Shown here: one piece after another, positions 21,265 through 27,989 of the stretch | Layout of the letters: each line of letters begins with the position of its first letter | Numbering within the stretch: position 1 is the first letter of the stretch | NCBI GenBank assembly: GCA_041665525.1 | Contig: JBAYIS010000013.1 | Coordinates: forward strand, 1-64,000 | Direction of reading: 5' to 3' | DNA length: 64,000 bases | From: UBA8401 sp041665525 | GTDB taxonomy: Bacteria; Bacteroidota; Ignavibacteria; UBA10030; UBA8401 | Notes under the pieces: model-generated | Databases searched by the model: none | Told to the model about the DNA's origin: nothing | Seen by the model: the letters and a program-made list of their open reading frames with translations, nothing else | Position numbers and translations under genes: made by a program

Positions 21265-23643
21265 ATGATTCTGAAACTATCGCAATATCTAGAACCCATT
21301 TCAAAAACGGAAAGTCATTGCGAGGAATCCAGTTCTTCGGGACGACGAAGTGCCGCTGTAAAAATCCCGCAAATTGCGGAATCCAAAATGCGGGACAATC
21401 TATCCTTTGTTTTAGGATTGCTTTGCAAAAAAACAGCTCGCAATGACAATGGTTTTTTGTTTTTGAGATGGTTTCTAGTGATTGTCACACTATGTGGCTC
21501 CTTTGTGTATTCTGGAGAAAAGGAATTAACACTTGAAGATATCTTTCTTTCTTCAAAATTCAGCACGAAGACGATCAAGGGAATGCAGTGGATGAAGGAT
21601 GGAGGTTCGTATACTTTTTTGGAAACAGATTCAGTTTCCAAATCATCGGCTATCTATCGATATTCCGTGAAGGATCGTAAAAAATCAATGATTGTCTCCG
21701 GCGCTCAGATGAAATTGAATGAATCAGACCCATCGTTTCGTTTCACCTCGTATCGGTGGTCGCCGGACGAGAAATCGATCCTCTTTGTATCCGCGCCACC
21801 CGAGAAACAGTATCTTTCCAGGTTATCTCCGGCAGGAAATCTTTTCCTGCATTCCATTGTGACAAATTCCTTCACACGGATCACCAATGTCTCAGTTCCT
21901 CAATACAATCAAAAGTTCTCACCGGACGGAAAGAAGATAGGCTTTGTCCGTGAAAATAATATCTATATTTATGATATTGCGGAATCAAAAGAGACGCAAT
22001 TAACTTTTGATGGTGCAGAACATCTCATCAACGGGAAATTCGATTGGGTGTATGAAGAAGAGTTTGGAATCTCCGATGGCTGGTATTGGTCGTCGGACAG
22101 CAAGTCAATTGCATTTTGGCAACAAGATGAACAGCGAGTACCCGAATACACAATGACAGAATGGGATTCGACTCATTTGAATCTCGTCACAATGCGTTAT
22201 CCGAAGCCGGGTGATCCTAATTCTCTCACGCGGATCGGGATTATCAATGTCTCAACTGGGAAGAACGAATGGATCGATCTTGATTTTGCCGATGATGACT
22301 ATATTCCGAGAATGAGTTGGACCAACGATCCAAATATTCTTTCATTCCAGCGGCTGAATCGTGCACAAAACACTCTTGAATTGATATTCTATGATGCGAA
22401 GAAAAGATTGAAACAAACAGTTCTTACGGAAATGAGCGATACATGGGTAGAAGTGCATGACGATCTCCGGTTTCTGAAGAATGGCACGTTCATTTGGTCT
22501 TCCGAACGGGACGGATTCAATCAATTGTATTTGTATAAGAACGACGGAACATGTATCCGTCAGATAACGAAAGGACAGTGGGACCTCGATTCGTTCTATG
22601 GTGTAGACGAAAAAAATAGAAAGGTGTATTTTTCTTCGTCAGAAGCATCGCCGCTCGAGCGGCATATTTATTCCATAAATCTTGACGGGACCGGAAAAAA
22701 ACAATTGTCTTCAAGGGAAGGGACAAATTCCGCTGATTTTTCTCCGAACTTCGAATATTATATAACATCCAACAGTACTGCCGCCCACCCATCTAAAATC
22801 AGCATGACGAAGAATGACGGCAAGGAGCTCTATCTATTGGAGGAAAATGAACTGCCGGCATTGAAGGAATATGCGATGGCCAAACCGTCGTTTTTCTCAT
22901 TCAGCACTTCGGATGGAGTGTCATTGAATGCTACATTGTTGACGCCAAGCAATTTCGATTCCACAAAAAAATATCCCGTTCTGGTGTATACGTACGGAGG
23001 GCCTGGATCGCAGGTCGTCCGGAACTCTTGGGGCGGCAGCAATTATGCCTGGCATTCGTTGTTGACGCAAAAAGGGTATCTCATCTTCATGGTGGATAAT
23101 CGTGGTACTGGTGCTCGCGGTTCGGCCTTCAAGAAAATCACTTATAAAAATCTTGGGAAGTGGGAAGTCAATGATCAGATTGAAGGGGCGAAATATCTTT
23201 CTTCTTTGGCATATGTGGACCAAAAACGGATCGGGATCTGGGGTTGGAGTTATGGCGGATATATGTCCTGCATGACAATCTTGACCGGTTCCGACTATTT
23301 CAAAGCTGCAATGGCAGTTGCTCCTGTAACACATTGGAAATTTTACGATACGATCTATACAGAGCGTTTCATGGGAACGCCGGAAAACAATCCGACTGGA
23401 TATGAGGAAAGCGCTCCAATCAATCATGCTGATGGCCTAAAAGGCAAATTCCTTTTGATCCATGGAACAAGCGATGATAATGTCCATTTTCAAAATTCTG
23501 CAACCTTAGCTTCTTCGTTGCAGAATGCCAACAAACAATTTCAAACCATGTTTTATCCGAATAAAAATCACGGAATTGGAGGCGGAAATACCCGAATTCA
23601 CCTCTATACAATGATGACGCAATTTATATTGGAGAATTTATAA
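21265..23643 (+). CDS. Dipeptidyl peptidase IV-type serine peptidase (S9B)
   Basis: The protein has an N-terminal eight-bladed-propeller-type domain (DPPIV_N, about residues 110-540) and a C-terminal alpha/beta-hydrolase prolyl oligopeptidase domain. It would remove X-Pro or X-Ala dipeptides from peptide N-termini outside the cytoplasm. The nucleophile lies in GWSYGGY (Ser662), with Asp737 in HGTSDDN and His769 in NKNHG; the Asp-His spacing of 32 matches the family. The conserved part begins after a signal-peptide-like stretch (FLRWFLVIVTLCG). The first 60 or so residues from the ATG at 21265 are encoded partly by an inverted-repeat element (21314-21447). A TTG at 21457, which starts directly at the signal peptide, is therefore an alternative start; the ATG at 21265 does have a purine-rich ribosome-binding site. 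The gene stands alone. Confidence 0.9.
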   Translation: MILKLSQYLEPISKTESHCEESSSSGRRSAAVKIPQIAESKMRDNLSFVLGLLCKKTARNDNGFLFLRWFLVIVTLCGSFVYSGEKELTLEDIFLSSKFSTKTIKGMQWMKDGGSYTFLETDSVSKSSAIYRYSVKDRKKSMIVSGAQMKLNESDPSFRFTSYRWSPDEKSILFVSAPPEKQYLSRLSPAGNLFLHSIVTNSFTRITNVSVPQYNQKFSPDGKKIGFVRENNIYIYDIAESKETQLTFDGAEHLINGKFDWVYEEEFGISDGWYWSSDSKSIAFWQQDEQRVPEYTMTEWDSTHLNLVTMRYPKPGDPNSLTRIGIINVSTGKNEWIDLDFADDDYIPRMSWTNDPNILSFQRLNRAQNTLELIFYDAKKRLKQTVLTEMSDTWVEVHDDLRFLKNGTFIWSSERDGFNQLYLYKNDGTCIRQITKGQWDLDSFYGVDEKNRKVYFSSSEASPLERHIYSINLDGTGKKQLSSREGTNSADFSPNFEYYITSNSTAAHPSKISMTKNDGKELYLLEENELPALKEYAMAKPSFFSFSTSDGVSLNATLLTPSNFDSTKKYPVLVYTYGGPGSQVVRNSWGGSNYAWHSLLTQKGYLIFMVDNRGTGARGSAFKKITYKNLGKWEVNDQIEGAKYLSSLAYVDQKRIGIWGWSYGGYMSCMTILTGSDYFKAAMAVAPVTHWKFYDTIYTERFMGTPENNPTGYEESAPINHADGLKGKFLLIHGTSDDNVHFQNSATLASSLQNANKQFQTMFYPNKNHGIGGGNTRIHLYTMMTQFILENL
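21314..21447. repeat. 134-bp inverted-repeat element inside the peptidase 5' region
   Basis: The ends are perfect 11-bp inverted repeats, GTCATTGCGAG at 21314 and CTCGCAATGAC at 21437. Internal inverted repeats include TCCCGCA/TGCGGGA and CAATC/GATTG. Elements with CATTGCGAG...CTCGCAATG ends are familiar interspersed repeats in many bacterial genomes. It is translatable without a stop in the peptidase frame, so it looks like a captured protein-coding insertion or one placed just before the true start. Confidence 0.75.
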
Positions 23644-23651
23644 CGGTTTTA

Positions 23652-23680
23652 TTGCATTTTGTGGCATTTTTCGCTAAATT
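23652..23680 (+). promoter_or_regulatory. Candidate promoter for thrS
   Basis: TTGCAT (23652-23657) and TAAATT (23675-23680) are separated by 17 nt, in the 110-nt gap before thrS and upstream of the leader hairpin. The match is moderate and made by eye. Confidence 0.35.
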
Positions 23681-23707
23681 CTTTGTGCAAGTTCAATGAT
23701 AGTATCA

Positions 23708-23740
23708 ATCGGAGATTGCAATTTTCTCCGATTTTTTTTT
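23708..23740 (+). terminator. Intrinsic terminator or attenuator directly upstream of thrS
   Basis: An 8-bp stem ATCGGAGA/TCTCCGAT (23708-23715 with 23725-23732) with a 9-nt loop is followed by eight T residues. The tail ends only 13 nt before the thrS ATG, leaving no room for a promoter between them. It may end the peptidase transcript, act as an attenuator in the thrS leader, or both. Confidence 0.75.
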
Positions 23741-23753
23741 GATTTTTAAGACA

Positions 23754-25676
23754 ATGGCTTTGATAAAAATTACATTCCCTGACGGGGCGGTGAAAGAATT
23801 CCCTCTGGGAACCACCGGAATACAGATCACTGAAAGCATCAGTAATTCCCTCGCCAAAAAAGCATTGGCAATTTCTGTTAACGAAGAAGTATGGGACCTC
23901 GGTCGTCCCATCAATGCAGATGCAGAGATCAGAATCCACACCTGGGAGAATGCTGAAGGTAAATCCACCTATTGGCACAGCTCTGCACATTTAATGGCGG
24001 AAGCAATTGAATCAGTTTTTCCGGGAACAAAATTTGGTATCGGTCCATCGATTGAAAATGGATTTTATTATGATATCGATATGGGTGATCATTCACTCAC
24101 ATCAGAAGATCTGAAACTTCTTGAAGAGAAGATGTCGGAGTTTTCGAAACGGGATGTTCCATTCGAACGGAGAGAAGTTCGCTGGGAAGAAGCAGTCGCA
24201 TATTTTAAGGAAAAAGGTGATCAATATAAATTAGAACTGTTGGATGAATTCAAAGGTCAGCAGATCAGCATGTATCATCAGGGTAATTTTACAGACCTCT
24301 GCTACGGACCGCACATACCTTCCACCGGTAAAATTAAGTTCGTGAAACTGTTGAGTATTGCCGGTGCATACTGGCGCGGCAGTGAAAAGAATAAGATGCT
24401 GCAACGGATCTATGGTATTACGTTCCCGACCAAACAAGAACTGGATGATTATCTCTTTAGGATAGAAGAAGCAAAACGGCGTGATCACCGAAAGCTAGGT
24501 ACTGAACTGGAATTATTTCTTCTATCTCCGAAAGTTGGAGGCGGATTGCCGATCTGGCTGCCCAAAGGAACGGTTCTTCGTGAAACGCTGGAGAATTTTC
24601 TCCGAGTAGAGCAAAAAAAACGCGGATACCTTCCTGTTGTGACGCCGCATATCGGGAATTTAAATCTCTACAGGACCAGCGGACATTATCCATACTACAA
24701 AGAAAGTCAGTTTGCGCCTATCACTATGGAGGATGGTGAACAATTTCTGTTGAAACCGATGAATTGTCCTCACCATCATCAAGTGTATTCATCAAAACCG
24801 CGCAGCTATCGTGATCTTCCTCTGCGGATCGCGGAATTCGGGACAGTCTACCGATATGAACAATCCGGCGAATTGAACGGCTTGACGCGCGTACGCTCGT
24901 TTACCGTGGATGATTCACACATCTATTTGCGCCATGATCAGCTGAAAGATGAACTGTGTGATGTGATCGAATTGATCCAGCTGGTTTTCAATAAATTAGG
25001 ATTTAAAGATTTTACGACTCGCCTATCCTACCGTGATCCGAAAAACAAGGAAAAATACGGGGGAGAAGATGCAATGTGGGAACGGTCGGAGAAAGAGATC
25101 AAAGAAGCTGCCGATGAAATGAAATTAAACTATTTCGTCGGTATTGGCGAAGCGGCATTCTATGGCCCGAAGATCGATTTCATGGTGAAAGATGCGTTAG
25201 GGCGGACCTGGCAGCTCGGCACTGTCCAAATCGATTATGTCATGCCGGACCGTTTCGATTTGGAATACACAGGCAGCGACGGATTAAAACATCGTCCGGT
25301 GATTATCCACCGCGCTCCTTTCGGATCGCTCGAACGGTTTATTGGCGTTTTAATTGAGCATTATGCCGGAGACTTTCCGTTATGGCTTGCACCGGTCCAG
25401 GCAGTAGTATTGCCAATAACGGACGCGCAAAGTGAGTATGCGGAACAGGTTGTTGCGAAAATGACCGAGGCGGGATTAAGAGTGGAAGTCGACACAAGGA
25501 ACGAGAAGATCGGGTATAAGATTCGCGAGCATGAAGTGAAAAAAGTCCCTTATATGCTGGTAGTAGGCGAAAAGGAAAAGGCGGTAAATTCCGTCTCCCT
25601 CCGGCAGCATAAAAAGGGAGATATTGGAGTGCTTTCTGTGGATGAAGTAATACAGAAATTATTGCAAGAAAATTAG
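23754..25676 (+). CDS. thrS: Threonyl-tRNA synthetase
   Basis: Class II synthetase that charges tRNA-Thr and edits mis-charged serine. It has the full-length layout of about 640 residues: N-terminal TGS domain (MALIKITFPDG onward), editing domain with the HSSAH and conserved Cys/His metal sites, catalytic core with MNCPHH (zinc-ligand Cys) and the motif 2 region FGTVYRYEQSGE, and a C-terminal anticodon-binding domain (PVQAVVLPI onward). The ATG at 23754 gives the canonical TGS start; an upstream in-frame TTG at 23739 lies in the terminator tail and is unlikely. It heads the thrS-infC-rpmI-rplT-pheST block known from many bacteria. Confidence 0.97.
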   Translation: MALIKITFPDGAVKEFPLGTTGIQITESISNSLAKKALAISVNEEVWDLGRPINADAEIRIHTWENAEGKSTYWHSSAHLMAEAIESVFPGTKFGIGPSIENGFYYDIDMGDHSLTSEDLKLLEEKMSEFSKRDVPFERREVRWEEAVAYFKEKGDQYKLELLDEFKGQQISMYHQGNFTDLCYGPHIPSTGKIKFVKLLSIAGAYWRGSEKNKMLQRIYGITFPTKQELDDYLFRIEEAKRRDHRKLGTELELFLLSPKVGGGLPIWLPKGTVLRETLENFLRVEQKKRGYLPVVTPHIGNLNLYRTSGHYPYYKESQFAPITMEDGEQFLLKPMNCPHHHQVYSSKPRSYRDLPLRIAEFGTVYRYEQSGELNGLTRVRSFTVDDSHIYLRHDQLKDELCDVIELIQLVFNKLGFKDFTTRLSYRDPKNKEKYGGEDAMWERSEKEIKEAADEMKLNYFVGIGEAAFYGPKIDFMVKDALGRTWQLGTVQIDYVMPDRFDLEYTGSDGLKHRPVIIHRAPFGSLERFIGVLIEHYAGDFPLWLAPVQAVVLPITDAQSEYAEQVVAKMTEAGLRVEVDTRNEKIGYKIREHEVKKVPYMLVVGEKEKAVNSVSLRQHKKGDIGVLSVDEVIQKLLQEN

Positions 25677-25704
25677 TATATTCCGTTACTATTCTATCAA
25701 CATC

Positions 25705-25720
25705 AGGAGAAATTCTTATT
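25705..25720 (+). promoter_or_regulatory. Shine-Dalgarno and AUU start of infC
   Basis: AGGAGA (25705-25710) is followed by 7 nt and then ATT at 25718. In this frame there is no ATG, GTG or TTG between thrS and the conserved NEEIR segment of IF3, so initiation must use a rare codon. AUU is the known self-regulated start codon of infC in Escherichia coli and others, where excess IF3 discriminates against it. Confidence 0.8.
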
Positions 25721-26290
25721 AAAGAAAAACGACCTCGTATCAATGAAGAAATCCGCGGAGATGTTATTCGCGTGATTGAAGACGGCGGCGGACAAGTCGG
25801 CGTCATGTCCCCACGCGAAGCGCTTGCTATTGCAGTGCAGCGGGGAAAGGATCTTATTGAAGTAGTTCCGAATGCAAATCCTCCGGTCTGTAAGATCATG
25901 GATTTCGGAAAGTTCAAATATGAGATTCAGAAAAAAGAGAAGCTGCAGAAAAAGCATCAGCATGTATCGCAGCTGAAGGAATTGCGGTTTCACCCCAATA
26001 CCGACACGCATGATTTTGAGTTTAAGACAAAACATGCGATTAAATTCCTGGAAGAGGGAGATAAGGTAAAGGCGACGGTGATCTTTAAAGGACGGGAAGT
26101 TGCGTATAAGGAGCAGGGAGAAGAGTTGCTGGGTCGGCTGACGGAAAAATTAGCAATGTACTCCAAGGTGGACCAACCGGCAAAGATGGAAGGGCGGTTC
26201 ATGATTATGATCTTCACGCCGGATAAAACGGCAAAAGCAAGGGTGGAAAAGAATAAACAGGAACAGGAAAAAGCACAAGTACAATCATAA
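25718..26290 (+). CDS. infC: Translation initiation factor IF-3
   Basis: IF3 binds the 30S subunit, blocks 50S joining and checks start-codon pairing. With the AUU start the protein is 190 residues: an N-terminal domain with RINEEIR, VGVMSPREAL and DLIEVVPNANPPVCKIMDFGKF, a Lys-rich linker, and a C-terminal domain from LKELRFHPN onward including KVKATVIFKGRE. Starting at the next GTG (25772) would delete the conserved NEEIR strand. The gene follows thrS by 41 nt. Autoregulation through the AUU codon is expected from the family, not shown here. Confidence 0.93.
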   Translation: MKEKRPRINEEIRGDVIRVIEDGGGQVGVMSPREALAIAVQRGKDLIEVVPNANPPVCKIMDFGKFKYEIQKKEKLQKKHQHVSQLKELRFHPNTDTHDFEFKTKHAIKFLEEGDKVKATVIFKGREVAYKEQGEELLGRLTEKLAMYSKVDQPAKMEGRFMIMIFTPDKTAKARVEKNKQEQEKAQVQS

Positions 26291-26305
26291 ACTAAGGTTA
26301 ACGGT

Positions 26306-26497
26306 ATGCCAAAAATGAAATCGCACCGTGGTGCGCGGAAGACGTTTACAACAACGGCAACAGGTAAAGTTAAACGCCGCAAGATGAACCGCAGCCATAT
26401 TTTGACCAGCAAAACAACCAAACGGAAGCGCGGATTAAGAAAACCGGGATTGGTGTCAAAAGCGGATACAAAGAAGATTAAAATGTTGTTAGTGTAA
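26306..26497 (+). CDS. rpmI: 50S ribosomal protein L35
   Basis: A 63-residue, strongly basic protein with the L35 hallmarks: the MPKMKSHRGARKTF start, TGKVKRRKMNRSHIL in the middle, and a short hydrophobic C-terminus. It is part of the large ribosomal subunit. It lies 15 nt after infC and before rplT, the usual order. Confidence 0.97.
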   Translation: MPKMKSHRGARKTFTTTATGKVKRRKMNRSHILTSKTTKRKRGLRKPGLVSKADTKKIKMLLV

Positions 26498-26542
26498 GTA
26501 ATTCACCGTTTCATTCATTCATCATCAAGGAGAAGAGCAACT

Positions 26543-26890
26543 ATGCCTCGTTCGCAAAATAAGGTTGCCTCCCATCGCCGCCGCAAGCGCATTTTAGCGC
26601 AAGCGAAAGGTTACTGGGGTGCGAGAAGTAAACTGATCACCATCGCGAAGCATCACTTGGATAAAGGGATGCAGTATGCATACCGTGATCGCAAAGCAAA
26701 AAAACGAACGTACCGTCAATTGTGGATAGCGCGCATCAACGCAGCCGCACGGCTTCACGGTACGACCTATTCAAAACTCATCGCCGGATTGAACAAGAAA
26801 GAGGTCAACATCAACCGAAAGGTGTTGGCAGAACTCGCAGTACACAATCCCGAAGCATTTACAGAGATTGTAAACTTTGTTAAAGCGTAA
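26543..26890 (+). CDS. rplT: 50S ribosomal protein L20
   Basis: A 115-residue L20 with the conserved basic N-terminal extension (MPRSQNKVASHRRRKRIL), GYWGARSK, and RQLWIARINAAAR. It binds 23S rRNA early in 50S assembly and in several bacteria represses its own operon. A good ribosome-binding site (AAGGAGA) precedes the ATG. A terminator hairpin follows directly. Confidence 0.97.
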   Translation: MPRSQNKVASHRRRKRILAQAKGYWGARSKLITIAKHHLDKGMQYAYRDRKAKKRTYRQLWIARINAAARLHGTTYSKLIAGLNKKEVNINRKVLAELAVHNPEAFTEIVNFVKA

Positions 26891-26898
26891 TTCAAAAA

Positions 26899-26949
26899 AA
26901 CTTCCCATCACTGGTTCACATTGAACAGCGGTGGGGAGTTTTTTATTTT
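26899..26949 (+). terminator. Terminator/attenuator between rplT and pheS
   Basis: A long imperfect hairpin: 26899-26913 pairs with 26926-26940 (two G-U pairs, one mismatch) with an inner TTCA/TGAA stem, followed by TTTTTTATTTT. The T tail ends 16 nt before pheS. The position matches the attenuator that precedes pheST in enteric bacteria, but no leader peptide rich in Phe codons was found. Confidence 0.75.
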
Positions 26950-26965
26950 ATCGAAACGGTGACAC

Positions 26966-27979
26966 ATGCTTGATCAAAAAATCAACGAACTGCAAGCAGA
27001 AATTGACCTCCGCTTGCCGCAGATTACATCAACAGAAGAGCTGGAAAAATTCCGCATCGAATTCCTCGCCCGAAGCGGCAAACTGGCCGGGCTCTACGAA
27101 GAACTCAAAACTGTCTCCAAGGAACAGAAACCTCTGTTCGGTCAAAAGATCAATGCATTAAAACAATCGACGGAAACCCGTTTTGAATCGTTGAAGAGTT
27201 CAATCCTCTCTTCTGCGGATCGGCAAGCATTGGATGTCGATATCACGCTTCCGGGACGAATGATCCCGAAAGGATCCCGACATCCCATTACCTTAACGAT
27301 GGAAGAAATGAAGAACATCTTCGTTTCGATGGGATTCGGTATTGTTTACGGACCTGAAATTGAAGATGACTATCATAACTTTGAAGCGCTGAATTTTGCT
27401 GCAAACCATCCTGCCAGAGACATGCAGGATACCTTTTTCGTGAAGGATGACATCGTATTGCGGACGCATACTACACCTGTTCAAATTCGAACGATGAAGA
27501 GCAGGCCATTGCCGATTCGCGTGATTATGCCTGGCCGGGTATACCGTAATGAAGCGGTCAGCAGCAGAAGCAATTATTTTTTCCATCAGGTGGACGGACT
27601 CTATGTTGATAAGCATGTCACTTTCGCAGATCTGAAGGGGACATTGGTAACATTCGCAAAAAATTTCTACGGGAATGATATAAAATACCGGTTCCGCCCA
27701 AGCTATTTTCCTTTTACCGAACCGAGCTTGGAAATGGATATCACATGTTTTCTATGCAAAGGGAAAGGTTGCCGAATCTGCAAACATACTGGCTGGCTGG
27801 AGGTTTTGGGCGCCGGAATGGTCCATCCGAACGTGTTAAGGAATTGTGGACATAATCCAGAGCAGGTCTCCGGATATGCCTTCGGGATGGGAGTTGACCG
27901 CATCTCACTCTTGCGATACGGAATTGACGACATACGGATCTTCTTTGAGAATGATATCCGATTTCTAAATCAGTTTTAG
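26966..27979 (+). CDS. pheS: Phenylalanyl-tRNA synthetase alpha subunit
   Basis: Catalytic subunit of the heterotetrameric class II enzyme that charges tRNA-Phe. It is 337 residues long, with an N-terminal coiled-coil tRNA-binding arm (about 1-90), class II motif 1 around GRMIPKGSRHPIT, the motif 2 region with NEAVSSRSNYFFHQVDG, the Cys-rich CFLCKGKGCRICKHTGW segment typical of bacterial PheS, and motif 3 GMGVDRISLLRYGI. It is followed after 10 nt by pheT. Confidence 0.97.
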   Translation: MLDQKINELQAEIDLRLPQITSTEELEKFRIEFLARSGKLAGLYEELKTVSKEQKPLFGQKINALKQSTETRFESLKSSILSSADRQALDVDITLPGRMIPKGSRHPITLTMEEMKNIFVSMGFGIVYGPEIEDDYHNFEALNFAANHPARDMQDTFFVKDDIVLRTHTTPVQIRTMKSRPLPIRVIMPGRVYRNEAVSSRSNYFFHQVDGLYVDKHVTFADLKGTLVTFAKNFYGNDIKYRFRPSYFPFTEPSLEMDITCFLCKGKGCRICKHTGWLEVLGAGMVHPNVLRNCGHNPEQVSGYAFGMGVDRISLLRYGIDDIRIFFENDIRFLNQF

Positions 27980-27989
27980 TGAAACTTCT

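Noticed and set aside
23739..23753. Earlier in-frame TTG start for thrS
   Set aside because: It lies in the terminator T tail and would add five residues before the conserved TGS start; ATG 23754 is better.
25339..25917. 192-residue antisense frame across the thrS-infC junction
   Set aside because: It crosses two conserved sense genes, has a low-complexity composition and no recognisable domain.
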